DNA of 64,000 nt from Gyrodactylus bullatarudis (lineage: Eukaryota; Platyhelminthes; Monogenea; Gyrodactylidea; Gyrodactylidae), in NCBI GenBank assembly GCA_012064415.1, contig SSNU01000064.1, forward strand, positions 62,001 to 126,000. The letters run 5' to 3'. This document shows, piece by piece, positions 37,857 through 49,634 of the stretch. The notes beneath the pieces are model-generated. The model was not told where the DNA came from and searched no databases. It saw only the letters and a list, made by a program, of their open reading frames with translations. Numbering within the stretch: position 1 is the first letter of the stretch; every line of letters begins with the position of its first letter. Position numbers and translations under genes: made by a program.

Positions 37857-38123
37857 TTAAGTAGCTTTGGCCTTTGGGGGACCGCTTCTAAATCCATTCT
37901 TGAAACGTCTGTTGACACGCTTGAGGTGGACACATCTACCAACACCGGTAGTTCTTCTTCTCTTTGCTTTCTCGGACCAGTTAAATTTCCTCATTTTCTG
38001 GTGTGGAAATGCACACGAGGCGCAGGTTTTCTTCTGAATGTGATAAGCCTTTTTGCCACATCTGCGACAGAAGGTATGGGACTTGTTGTGTCTCTTACCA
38101 AACGAAGTAGTACCTTTAGTCAT
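37857..38123 (-). CDS. RpL37: 60S ribosomal protein eL37
   Basis: A complete 88-residue frame begins [20 protein letters not shown] and ends [10 protein letters not shown]. The zinc ribbon is visible as [10 protein letters not shown] followed by [10 protein letters not shown]. Length and sequence match eL37 of other animals. It is a structural protein of the large subunit, rich in Arg/Lys. The gene is head-to-head with the small membrane protein at 38240, with about 116 bp between the ATG codons. The minus strand before the ATG ends in ATATAG, so a 5' UTR intron ending at the ATG is possible. Confidence 0.97.
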   Translation of the reverse strand: MTKGTTSFGKRHNKSHTFCRRCGKKAYHIQKKTCASCAFPHQKMRKFNWSEKAKRRRTTGVGRCVHLKRVNRRFKNGFRSGPPKAKAT

Positions 38124-38239
38124 CTATATCACGAGAATAATTAAACTGTGATGATTAAATAAACAACTTTAAAACAAGATTTGATAGGAATTTGTTTTAA
38201 ATCAAAAACCTGTTTTTGTCACTTTTAAGTTATTATAAT

Positions 38240-38582
38240 ATGAGCCTTAGAATCTTGTCCAGACTTTCAAGTTAGTAATACTTTTATAATTCAAGATTTG
38301 AAAACTATTAAAAGAAATGCTCACTTCCCTATAAGATTTCCCCAGGAAACCTATGATGCTATTGAAGTGCCCAAAAAAGATTGGGCATTATATACAGCTC
38401 AGAAAAATAAGGAGTATAATGCTTATATGGGTGCCTCAATACTTTTTTCTGTCATTACCTTCGGAATTCTCTTCAAAGTGATGGATCCCTTCCAGTACCT
38501 TGGCCAGGGTAGAGGAAATAGTGAAGAAAGACTTGCATTCTTAAATGCTGATAAAGAAATAGTTGAGGAACTTCTTGGATAA
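38240..38582 (+). CDS. small single-pass, probably mitochondrial membrane protein
   Basis: The model join(38240..38270, 38296..38582) gives 105 residues. Exon 1 supplies the only ATG, and the joined N-terminus MSLRILSRLSNLKTIKR is Arg-rich, Ser-rich and free of acidic residues, as expected for a mitochondrial presequence. A membrane helix is at about residues 55-72 (ASILFSVITFGILF). The segment VPKKDWALYTAQKNKEYNAY before the helix recalls the short family Pfam calls Deltamethrin_res (prag01-like), thought to be linked to respiratory-chain subunits. I hold this assignment loosely. The intron in this model is only 25 nt. Without splicing, the frame is open upstream to a stop at 38241 but has no ATG. 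It is head-to-head with eL37 and tail-to-tail with eL19. Confidence 0.6.
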
Positions 38583-38876
38583 TAGTTTTAAATAAATTAG
38601 AGACATTAATTACTATATAACGTGTTTTATCTTGATGTAGATCTAGCATTACCCCACTGTTATTAGAAACACCCAAACTGTAATGAATCAGATGTAATGT
38701 TTCAGAATGTTTCTACAGATTAAGTGACCAAGAAATATAGATTAACTAAATGCTAATATGGAAACTAATATAAAAACTCCAGCTTCAGTAAATCAAGTAA
38801 AGCTAACTGATAGGTAGGTGGATCATGATTATTTTAATGAGAATATTTAAGAAAAGAATATCCAAAATTTATTGAT

Positions 38877-39712
38877 TTATTTTTTAGATTTCTTGGGATC
38901 TGACTTCTTCTTGGTGGAGTCTTTTTTGGGGTCAACTTTTGCTTTACCCTCGACTTTGCCTTTAGCCTTTTCACCCTTTGGTTGGGATTCACTTTGAGCC
39001 TTCTTAGGGTCAGTCTTGTACTCATCAGGTGGGGCAGACATGACCCATTCATTTCGTTTCTTTTCTAGTTTATCTTCGCGTCTCTTGCGTGCTTCCTTGT
39101 TGCGCTGACGGAGGGCTTCAGCTTGGTCAGCCATTTGCTTGGATCTGATCTTTTCTGCCTTTTTCTTGTGAATGTAGTCAATCAAAACGCGCTTGTTCTT
39201 GAATTGATTACCCTTACAGAGCTGGTAAAGAACGTGATACCTAAATGTATTTGGAATTTCTATTAAGAGGTTAGGGAGAATATAAACTGAGTTTTGCTTA
39301 CATGTGACGATCAATGCGGCTAGCTTCTCTATAACGTTTGAGGAGACGTCTGAGAACTCTCATTCTTCTCATCCACAAGACTTTTGAAGGCATTCTAGCC
39401 TCTTTGGTACCTCTCCTTTTACCTGTACCGCAATGACGACCCATGCGACGAGCAAGAAGACGCTTTCTCACTCTGCTTCGGGAGTGGACAGCTACAGGCT
39501 TTTTGATGATAAGACTATCAGCATACAATTTTCTAATTGTTTTTCTTGAGTTGGCATTTGCAATGGTTTGGTTTTCGTTTGGATCTAGCCAAACTCTGCC
39601 CTTACCACAGCCGAGGACGGCAGCTGCTAATCTCTTTTGTGTACGTAAATCACTGCAAAATAATCATGGTAAATAAGAGGATAGGAAGATTAATTTGTTA
39701 GACATACCTCAT
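38877..39712 (-). CDS. RpL19: 60S ribosomal protein eL19 with extended Lys-rich tail
   Basis: The model complement(38877..39240, 39302..39652, 39708..39712) gives 239 residues. Exon 1 holds only ATG plus two bases, and the joined start is [20 protein letters not shown]. The body carries [20 protein letters not shown] and [19 protein letters not shown], both invariant in eL19. The protein is longer than the roughly 196-203 residues usual for animals because of a C-terminal tail with three DPKK units and many Lys/Ser. eL19 sits near the polypeptide exit side and makes an intersubunit bridge. The two introns are 61 and 55 nt. The gene is head-to-head with the RING gene, about 115 bp from ATG to ATG; an AATCTTCACG pyrimidine-flanked start lies in the gap. 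Confidence 0.95.
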
Positions 39713-39827
39713 CTGTTGTGGCAAACGTGAAGATTTGTACTTGGCGGCGATAAATCAATATAATCCAAAAAGGAAAATTCAGCAATTTTTTGTTTAAACT
39801 TTTAAAAATTCGAAAATCCAGTTTTTA

Positions 39828-42456
39828 ATGGATACCAATCAGAACTATTCCCATGATAAAGCTAAGAGGGCTCGTACCAGCTCATATAATAGTAATAATA
39901 TATCTATGAAAAGTGTCAATGTTTTCGTTAATCTGACGAATCCTCTTTCACCCCTCTCTCGTGTATCATCTCTAAGCTCTGATTTTCTTCTCAAAGAGCA
40001 AAAGCCAAGATATATTTATTTTCCAAAGACACATTCATGCAGTGATTTACCTGACACTTGCAATGAATCTACTGAGAAGGAAAGTTGCCCTGTGATTGAA
40101 TATCGTATTCGAAATGACCCCATTGATATGGAAGCTAAAATATTGGAAAATGATGCTCAAATCCAGACTACGATCAGGTTTAATGATGAAAGCCAAGCAT
40201 CTTCAATTGAAACAACAGTTACTTATCTCAGTACTGACACTTCCTCGATAGTCTACTCAACATCAAGGCTAAATGTTTTTTCAGACAGTTTCAAGAGTCT
40301 ATCAACTCAATCTACAACCAAATCTTTTCCAGAGATTGATTTAACTCTCCGAACTACAATGCAAATAAGCAATACGAAAAAAGAGGATGATTTAAATATC
40401 TCTCCTTCAAGCTTAAACTCTGATATTGATCACAAGCCAAGCTCATCTGCTAAACCTGTTCTTAGTCCTATAATCAGAAACATTCGGCCTACAAAGAATT
40501 TTTCCAGTCAACAGGTCTGCTCCATTTCAACCATGAATATTGGTTCAATTAAGCCAAATCTCTTTAATTCAAACTCTGCTGTGAAAGAACCGATAGTTCA
40601 TGCTCAAAACGAAAATCCTCAAATGTAAGTTGCCAACAAAACTATGTTCTAATTGCTCTATCAGTAGCATTTTAGTCTAATTAATCATCTGAAACAGAGA
40701 CCCATCCTTTCATAATATATTTGAATTTTTCAAGGCTTTGAAATCATTTTGGATTATCTTTATTATCAAGTTTATCTATTTAGTAATAAAACTGCGAATA
40801 ATTCATTCGAGAAATTTAACTTTCACATACTCCATATACTTTACGTATATATATTTATATTTATATATGATGTGGGGATTTTGGAGAATAAACTTTTTCC
40901 TCTTAGATCTTCCTCTGCTCCTAGTGAAATGGTAATTTCTGAGGTAGTTATATGTACACCACCATCACCTCAGATGCCCTATCACGTGCCCATTTCAAGT
41001 TACAATCTATTGCCACCGTTGCCTTCAAGACTCCCTTTGCCAAATCAAAACATTAGAACATTTACTCGCCCTCAATATTCCTATACCATACCTTGTCAGA
41101 TTAATTCCCAACAATTTCTATCACCAACAAACTTTCATTGCAACAGCCTAGAAAGCAGTCGCCCACGGTCGAGCTTTCAATCTTCCCAACCCAGTGATCA
41201 GAACAGCCTGGCAAGGATTAGATCTGCATCGAATCAACCACCTGGCTCCCTCAACATTGTCTCAAATAGTACAACATTTTTAAATTCTCGTCCTATTCAA
41301 CTACCGATGCCTACCAGCCAGAATTTATCACTTCTACATCATGTTTTAACTCCGACTTTGAACTCTTCCCCTTCATCACATCAGCCCATCCATCAGTCTC
41401 AAGCTCAGAACATTCTCATGCCAACTTCCCTCAACCCATGGACTAATCACCTTCAAATGATTGGCATTAACTCACCCGTCATTAGAACTACCCAGCTGGT
41501 TACCCACTCAAATCTTCATGCTCAAGTCTTTCAAGCCAATCGTAGCACCACTCCTTTCCCACCCCAAAGTCAACCGGAATCAGCCACAATAACAAATATC
41601 GAGACTGTCAACCTTATATTCGACTACACTTCCACAGACAAGGGCCTAACAAAGGAAGAACTAGACAAACTACCAACAAGGTGCTATCAAATTGTCGAGG
41701 ACCAAGTAAGTCTTTATCAAACATTCAACTATAGTCAAATTATAATTTATACGAAATTCTATTGATTAGTGTGTATTCTTTCTGTGACTTTTATTCTTCT
41801 AGTTTCTTCAATGCATAGCATCTTTAATTGCGCATCCTAATGATGATATTTCTCGATCTCTTTCAACTTGTTTGTAATTTTAAATTAATTCCAACTCACA
41901 TCGAATACATTCGTGCTCTTGGTTGTCAAGTCGAGAGACAAATAAATAACCAAAGAATAGGCATAACAATTTATAACAGGTTGATTTCTCATCAGTTAGA
42001 AATCTAAATTTTATTTTTAACTTGTAAATAAATAAATTTAAAAATAAGTAAGCATACTTTATAAGTATTACTTACCATGAATATGCTTACTCGGGATAGG
42101 AATATTCGAAAAACTTAAAAGTGATTACTAGGTAAGGGCTTTTACGTAAAAAAAAGTTAGTAAGCATAATCTATATTAAATAAATCCAACTTAGATTATC
42201 AACATGGAAGAAGATGAGAACGGCTACTCCTTACGCAGGTGCATGATTTGCTTAGAAGACTTCATCATAGACGAATCAGTCCTACGAGCTCTGGCCTGCA
42301 AACACGAGTTCCATATCCAATGTGTTGATCAATGGTTAGATGTAAGTAGATTCCCTTGGTGTAAAGTTTACATTCATATTTTAATGGGGAATACATTTTC
42401 TTTTATAGAAAAAGAGAACCTGTCCCTTATGCAGAGCAGAGGCTAGCATCAGTTGA
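39828..42456 (+). CDS. RING-H2 E3 ubiquitin ligase, RNF38/RNF44-like
   Basis: The model join(39828..40624, 40907..41705, 42195..42341, 42409..42456) gives 596 residues. The first 500 are Ser/Thr/Pro/Gln/Asn-rich with no clear domain and a short basic DKAKRAR near the start, which may be a nuclear signal. At about 505-520, KGLTKEELDKLPTRCYQIVE matches the segment that precedes the RING in RNF38/RNF44 and related ligases. The C-terminal RING-H2 finger has all eight ligands: CMIC, then CKHEFHIQC, then CPLC, split by the last intron at WLD|KKRTC. The protein ends CRAEASIS, nearly the same as the CRADAS ending of RNF38/44. It would act as an E3 ligase. The intron before the RING is 489 nt. Confidence 0.85.
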
Positions 42457-45400
42457 AGCTAAACTAGAGAATTATCCCCTTGATGTTAAAGATATATATT
42501 TCTCACGTGAAAATAAAATATTTACAGAATATACAAGATTTGTTTCAAGGAGAATAAAAGAATAAACTTTATAAATTTATGAAACATTTTGAATAAAGAA
42601 TATCTCTTAATAAATAAATCAATCAAACTATTTGTTATCATCACTAAACTACTCTTAAGTATATCTACACACTAAAAATAATAATAATAATTAGAGAGTT
42701 TAAAAGTCTTCTAAGTACCTTACAGTCTAACGTCTAAAATTACGTATAATTATTGAGCTGGTAGGAAAAGACCGTGATAGAATCGGGTCATATCTTTAAT
42801 GAGTTAAACTGAAAAGGAAAATTTCTGATAGATTTGACAAATAAGAACCTGCTATGGCTAAAATTTAGGGTCTCCCAGGACTTGGTTGATGATTTCTCTC
42901 ATGTTCAGATCAGATCAAATCAGCTTGAATCAGATCGAAATTTTTAGTAGTGTCAGGAAACTTTTAAGTCAAAGCATCGAAAAATCATGTAACTTTAAAA
43001 AATGTAAAACAAAGCTTTACTACAATCCTTTATTTTGGAAATACAATACAAAACGTACTAATTTTTGATGAGAAAAGATAATTAGAATTTTGATTTATTA
43101 TCAATATTCGTCTTAATTTATTTATTTAAAGTCGATCAATGATATGTACAAATCATACATCTTCAGATTGGATGACAGCATGAATGGCAAACTAAAACAG
43201 TTTTATCTCACTTCCTCTAAACAAAAGGGGAAAATTTAGGGGACGACGAGACTATCGTTACGAAAATCTTGATAGAACTACAAAAAAATTTTGTATTGAA
43301 GCATGGCCAGACTGTATTTTCAATGAATTCGTACTTTGGAATCACTCGGTTGTTAGATGAATTTCCAAACTTTTCTTTTACAATGAAACCAGTTAACGTG
43401 GGATGACTTATTCTCTCCAAGAAATATCATCCGAGTAGGACCATGATTCTACAAAATATTTAGAAGAGGTTTTTGGACGAAATTATCTGAACAGATTTGG
43501 TCTCAGATTTCGAATTTTTGGCATTTACTCTTGCTATTAACAACGTTGTTAACTTGTTACATGTTTACAACGATTACAAAAGTAAAGAATTCTTTATTTA
43601 CCACAACATAAAATTGACCAAATGGGCCTGTTTCTACCTACTGAAGCAGAGGATTTCTAAACACTTGTTATGAGACAATCTTCCATAGTCTCTGAAATGA
43701 GTTTCGTTTCATGAAGCTAGCCTCAGATACAAATTATCATAGATCAAGTTTCCCTAGAGTTTATGTGTTTCCCATAAGAATGAATATGCATATCCCTTCT
43801 CTCATAATTACATGTAGCATGTGCTAAATAATAAATCCCTCAGGTATGTGAAGATTTGTATCCAAATTTAACTTGACTCAGATGACATCGAAATTTATAT
43901 CAAGAATTCTTCTGATTTTTCCGCATTACCTGTGTTCTTTACTAGGGGGTAAAAATCTTGTAAAAATTTGTCACGTATTATGTATTACTATATATTCTGA
44001 AAATAAAATACTTTATCATCTACAATTACTTAAGAACTACCCATGTTTTAAGCCGTAAGATACAGATACTTTTGTATCCTCTTTCTAAATCCTTTAAATA
44101 CAAAGAGACCTTATCAACATTATCAGGTCTGGAATGATAGGGGGATTCTACATGATAAATGTTTAGACTGAAATTTTTAGTAAATTTTAGATCTGATCTA
44201 CTCAAATTGGATGCATGAGAGTTGAAAAATGAAACTGACAAAATATAGTTTTACGAGGGGAAATTTCTAATTCATCAGAGTCATTTCTCAGATGTTAGAA
44301 TATTAATGGATCTTGGAATATTGAGACAAAGTTGGATTATAAATGTTTTAAGCAAGATTATTATCTGTGAGAAATATATATTATTATACAGGATTAAAAA
44401 TTTTTCATTATTAAAATGAAAGATGATCTAAAATTATCTCAAGTTGTATTCTAGGTTCAAGTTTTATTTCGTCAGATCTCAAGGGGGGAGGAGGGAGTAA
44501 CTAATAGTCCTTACGAATTCACCCTTACTCAATAGAATGACTTTATACAGCCCGACTCATTGAAACCTCAGGAAATACTTCGTTTACTCATTCAGTTATA
44601 CAGATTAGTTGATCTTTTTGAAAAAAATCTGGTTTATAGAGATGAAAGGTAAAAATTGCATGTAAAGGTTTGAAAGGCTGATTTTTAGATCAAACTATGA
44701 CCACACCTTTTGATCAATAAATTCTGGACTAAAATTAATTGCATGGTGATCAAACTCTTGTATCTCTCTTGAACTGGAAAACTGGCCAACTATCCAGATT
44801 TAGTTGATAAACTTGGAAAGAGAAGTCTCCATGACAATTTTCCAATGATAATCGAGCAATGTTCTATCAGTAAATCTCATTAAATTTAAAGTAAAAATAT
44901 AATTTGAGTTTATCAGAGAAGAAATTCTGTCAACTTCTAGTCTAATCATTCTTCTTTTATCAAATGTCAGCATTTTACTGCTTCAAATCTTTCAAATTCG
45001 ATAAAAATTTCGAGGTCAAACGTTGAAAAAGTTAATAATTGTCTAGATTGAATAATTTCAAAAAAATTATTTTGCTCCCAACTATTCGGTTAAAAAAATA
45101 TTAATTTCTTTACAAATACTAAGTTCATATCTCAGTATCAACCCAGTAGCTTTAGACACTTGACGAGGGGTAACAAGTTGTGAATGATTAAAACCAAATT
45201 AAGGCAGGTTAATACGAAGATGGGAACTGACGATGTATGGTCCTTACAAAAATCTCGAAATAATGAAGAACTTTTGAGATCTATAATTCTTTTACTATGG
45301 CGAAGAAAAAATCAATTTCAATTGCATATTCTTGTCTTTGAATTCTTTGAGCTTGAATTTCTTGCTGATATCAAAGTGAAAGAGTGATGCAAAGTTGAAA

Positions 45401-46044
45401 TTTAAAACCATTAGATTAAACAAGAGAACCAATTATCACTGTTGAATATTCTCAGTCAGTAAAAATGGTCAAAAATGACTCTTTTACATAATGGTAAGAG
45501 GATTCTGGTACAACTTTGATCTCCTCTATTGATCCTGATGCTAAGAATCAACTTGAAAGAAAAAAATAGTTCAAGTTCAGTTTGATGTATTGTTGTGAAT
45601 GCATACTTGAGGACTCAGAATGAAAATTGAGCATCAATTGAGTCCAGAAAAGGGACCACCACTTTACAATGACAAGAGTCTGTGCTTCATCAATAGAAAT
45701 AGAATAAGAACCATGGTTCATAGAATAACTATCTCAATTTGTAATGCGTAAGAATCATTTCTGAAGTTTGTAAAATGTTGTGACTAAAACCATTTAAATA
45801 ATTCAAATTTACATTGATAAATAGTAAACAAGTCTAGAATGCGTTGAAAAAGTTCTTGTCAGATTTCCTGTTTTTTTTAAAATTAGATACTACACTGAAA
45901 CATTGTACTAAGTGGTGATAACAATCAAATTCTGACAAATTTCATTACTTGGTAAGACAGAACAGTTTTTCTCATTCAAATCAAAATTTCCTGCTTATCT
46001 ACAGAATGAGAAACATTACCTCCAGTTTAATCTAAAAATATTTC

Positions 46045-46330
46045 GTTAATATACGCGTGTTTCGTCTTCTTTTGGACTCGTCAGTATGCCATGATTTGGA
46101 CCTAGGACTTCTTCGGGGGTACGTCAGAGCATATGTAGAAGTAATCCGAGTTTTATGGAAGGTTAGATGAGAGCGGATTTACCATTGGACTACACTGTAA
46201 GAGGACGAAACGTGCGTGTCTACCAACGATGTATACTTGGATTATTTCTAAATGCTCTGAGAAATTCTTTCGCACTATAGTCACGTTGGGATCCATATGT
46301 AAACGGTAACATTCAGCGACATGGGCTAAT
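46045..46330 (-). mobile_element. tRNA-derived SINE-like element, copy 1
   Basis: On the minus strand, TAGTCCAATGGTAA resembles an RNA polymerase III A box and GGTCCAAATCATGG, some 80 bp later, resembles a B box. Flanking blocks, including ATTTCTAAATGCTCTGAGA and GACGAAACGTGCG on the plus strand, recur near 48015-48170. The pairing of a tRNA-like head with a repeated body suggests a SINE. Confidence 0.45.
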
Positions 46331-46777
46331 ACATTACCGAATAAGATAAACCTGTGAAATATATCACCTAAGCACCTAGAACGAAATAATTGTATACTAT
46401 AGTTGATTATATTATAAAAATTCCTTTCATAAATACGTAGTTCCAGCTCATTATTCAATAGAATTACAGTCGTGGACAGAACTGGTGGAGTAAGCCATTC
46501 CGACGAAAATAAAGCGGCATATACCACGAAAAGGTGTATTATTGATCAAAATTTTGAAATCTATTGGTGGAATTATTTTGTTCGAAAATTAAGGGGGCCG
46601 CAAAATTTTTATGGGTCAAAATTGATTACTTTAGAGGTTAATACTGACTTTATTATTTGCTCTAGAGAGAATAAAAAATGTTCATTAGAGCCTATTAAAT
46701 GCGCTCTTTCATTTGAAAATAAAAAAATTCTACAAAAACCCTTCTTTCAAAAGTCGTTTTACACCATTTTTACTCAA

Positions 46778-47159
46778 CCCTTTCAGGTCCGAATCTATTT
46801 AATGAGTTCAAACATTGAATATGAATACATATTCGGAATCAGAATGAATTATAGATGAATAACAAAACCTTTAATTATCTGAAAACTTTTTAATAGAAAA
46901 TCTTTTTTCGACACTTTTCAATGCATTTTTCCTATCTACTTTCAAGCGACAGCAAAAGTAATTTTAGGATTTTTTCAATAAATAAGGTGAATTTAGTCAA
47001 TTCTAATAAAATAACTTTTGGTCCAACTTTTTTCGGAAAGATTGATAAACAAGTTATTTAATGGTGTGTATCTTTTATTTTATGGGATCTTTATTTCAAA
47101 AAAAAATTTTAGGTTTAATATTTTGGCCCACATACATATGGGCAATGGACCTGAAAGGG
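46778..47159. mobile_element. piggyBac-type MITE
   Basis: The ends are CCCTTTCAGGTCC and GGACCTGAAAGGG, perfect inverted repeats of 13 bp. The right end is followed by TTAA; the left flank is TCAA, a one-base change from TTAA. The 382-bp interior shares blocks (for example TTTTTCC/TTATCTACTT) with sequence near 61.44-61.5 kb. Confidence 0.65.
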
Positions 47160-48014
47160 TTAAAAGTAGTATTGTAATAAGTCATATTTCGCTATATAGG
47201 AACACATTTAAGACTTTGTGGATCTAACTTGACAAAATACCAGATTCATGGGATACATCAACAAGGTGTATTCTCTCATTAGTTGACTATCCATGTACCG
47301 AAACTTCTTAAAGAGGGGGTTGTTTATATTCCATCTAGATCAAATTTTACTAATGGATATTCTGCACCATTAAGGAAAGCATCTTTTCGTAAAAAAAGAT
47401 CGGATGAATTGTCACGAGGCCTAAATCTCACCAGTAGTCAATGAGAAGATGAAATTAATTTGTAATAAAAACTCTGACGTGTTGTTATTCTCTCTAATTC
47501 CAACACACAAGAAGAAATCATCTTTCTTTATCACAATGCAAAAAGAAAAAGATTGTATTCAAGGTGAAGGGGAGAAACTAAAAAGAATAGGAACATCTGG
47601 CGAGAGACAACTTGAAAAAAGATTCATAAGGAGAAAAATAGAAAGGATAAAAACTACCGATTCGTAAACTTTGAATCATTTGTCTGATATTACAATAAGG
47701 AAAAATCGTTACAGAATTAAAAGAACGAATCAAAATCATTGTAAAACTTGTTGTATTCTCATTATGTTTTATCTTTTTTTCTTATTTCTATATCAATCTT
47801 GAACATGGAGAATCAATAAGAGTAATAATACTAAGGAGTGATCACTAATTCAGCATTAGTAGTTTATGCGGAATTTAAATTATGGAAAACTGTTTTTATA
47901 ATAACAACAATAATTGGGAGAGCAAGTTAAATAAGACTAAAGAGGAAGTGGCAATGATTTGACACCTTCAACATTTCATCTGTATTTGGTAATGGATCAG
48001 CCCATGTGGCTGAA

Positions 48015-48170
48015 TTTTAGAGCCGACCGTGGCTATAGTACGAAAGAAACTCTCAGAGCATTTAGAAATAATCCAAGTATACATTGTTGGTAGACATGTA
48101 CGCACGTTTCGTCCTGTCAACCTGCCACAACCTTAGATTTGAACCTAAGACCTCTGGCATTGTAGTCCAT
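48015..48170 (-). mobile_element. tRNA-derived SINE-like element, copy 2
   Basis: The minus strand contains GGACTACAATGCCAGAGG followed by TTAGGTTCAAATCTAAGG, where GGTTCAAATCT is a good B box inside a potential T-arm stem. The adjacent body, including ACGCACGTTTCGTCCT and TTTAGAAATAATCCAAGTAT on the plus strand, is shared in inverted order with the copy at 46.1-46.3 kb. Confidence 0.45.
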
Positions 48171-48542
48171 TTATTTTTATGATCTATCAATAGTCCTAAT
48201 TGAGGTTAATGGTCAAAGGTATCTTGAAATCGTTATAGAAAAAACGATTAAAACTGATCGATATGAGGCTGGGAATCCATGATATTTATAAGAATTATCC
48301 GATATGATGGTCAAAGTTACCGATGATTTTTTCTGCTTGATAATTAGTGAAATCAATGTAATCGATTATCTACCCAATTTCAAATCAAACTGAAATTCAG
48401 TGCCAGCTAAATAATAATTCAGTAAATAAGCTTGAGGGTTTTCTAATCTAACTAAATCTTTATTTATTTTTATTCTTGAGCTAGCTGAAATACCAAAAAG
48501 AGAAAGATTCCAATCAATAGATAATTTATTATTATTGAAAAG

Positions 48543-48689
48543 TTATCCAGGCCTAAAAGCACTGTAGAGTGCTCTACGCTGGGGTGTCTTATAGTGGTCG
48601 TCAAACAGCATATTCGAATGATCCAGCATTTCTGAATAGATGAAGGCTAGCATTACACTTATCAGAGTCATAAAAACTTTGAAATTCAT
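48543..48689 (-). CDS. short secreted peptide precursor, copy 1 (putative neuropeptide)
   Basis: A 48-codon frame begins MNFKVFMTLISVMLAFIYS, a typical signal peptide with a cleavage site near residue 19. A short acidic spacer (EMLDHSNMLFDDHYKTPQ) follows, then the dibasic site RR and the terminal segment ALYSAFRPG directly before the stop. A C-terminal Gly after a processed peptide is the amidation signal, so the predicted product is ALYSAFRP-amide. An in-frame ATG lies four codons upstream in this copy only. Upstream on the same strand are a TATA box (about 48790-48797) and a CCAAT-type element (about 48821-48830). Two paralogues lie at 51125-51271 and 52460-52615. I do not recognise the family; the secreted-and-amidated reading is inference from processing signals conserved in a diverged copy. 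Confidence 0.7.
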   Translation of the reverse strand: MNFKVFMTLISVMLAFIYSEMLDHSNMLFDDHYKTPQRRALYSAFRPG

Positions 48690-48786
48690 TCTACAATTCA
48701 TAATTTATAATCCAAAGGCTAGAATATAAACAGGGAGAAACTTGATATATAACTCAATCTGGTTGCCACTTTCAGTGAGGTGAATT

Positions 48787-48832
48787 AGTTTATATACTAC
48801 CAGTTTCGGATGAAAGAGGTTCAGCCAATCAT
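48787..48832 (-). promoter_or_regulatory. CCAAT-like element plus TATA box of peptide gene copy 1
   Basis: The minus strand reads CATGATTGGCTGAACC, then about 30 bp later AGTATATAAACTAATTC. The same two elements at the same spacing precede copy 2, and a looser version precedes copy 3. Confidence 0.55.
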
Positions 48833-49634
48833 GTTATAGTTTCATTTGAGAAATACATATCATATTCTCTGGCATTTGTTTGTTTTTTTCCCATTTACAT
48901 CATTAGAATATGCTGATGTATTCCTTTATCATACACGTCATGTATCACACGACAACTAAAAAGGATCTTACTTGTTTAGATTTCAATGGACCCTTTTCCC
49001 TTACCGATGATTCCATCAGTGGTGCAAAACGATTCTCCTGATACATTTGAGATCATGAAGATATATATAACAGAAATATTCATGTTCCTGTCTATCTGGA
49101 TAAAAAATATCAGTTTTCTTTGTACATCTCATCTTCAAATTAAACTGTATTTCGTTAGATAGAACTTTTTCAAATGAATAAAATTCCAGCGAAATAATTA
49201 GATTTTCTGTATTTTTCTTCTCCTTTACATTTATTCAATACTGACTGCAAGAAAAGATGAAAATAATCTACACGAAAGTGAAATTTTTCTAAAAACTCAA
49301 TTCCTAACTTCATCAAAAGATATCGAGAGACACTGTCAAAATAGTCTAATCTGACACAATCTACTTATTCTCATACCAATATCTAGTTTAGGAATCAGAT
49401 TTTGATCTGAACCTTCATTTTTCGAAGTAGATTTCGGTGCTCTATTATGGTCAGATTATCTTGGAGATAATTGTTTTACCGATCAGTTCTAATAACTTTG
49501 AGATGGGTTTGTTTTTAATTCATCTTTACAATAATTATTTGGTTTATATGAAAATAACAATAAACATTTATAGAAGCAAATTCGAAATCAGCGTATAACT
49601 TCACATCCTAATTAGTTCTATATATACTAGATTT

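Larger units (their letters stand above)
42457..48500. other. gene-poor, repeat-rich intergenic DNA
   Basis: No supportable protein-coding gene. The 124- and 128-codon frames near 46.2-46.9 kb overlap a SINE-like unit and a MITE and have no domain. A SINE-like copy (about 46045-46330), a piggyBac-type MITE (46778-47159) and a second SINE-like copy (about 48015-48170) lie here. Confidence 0.55.

Noticed and set aside
46153..46858. 124- and 128-codon frames on opposite strands
   Set aside because: They overlap a SINE-like unit and a MITE, overlap each other, and show no conserved motif.
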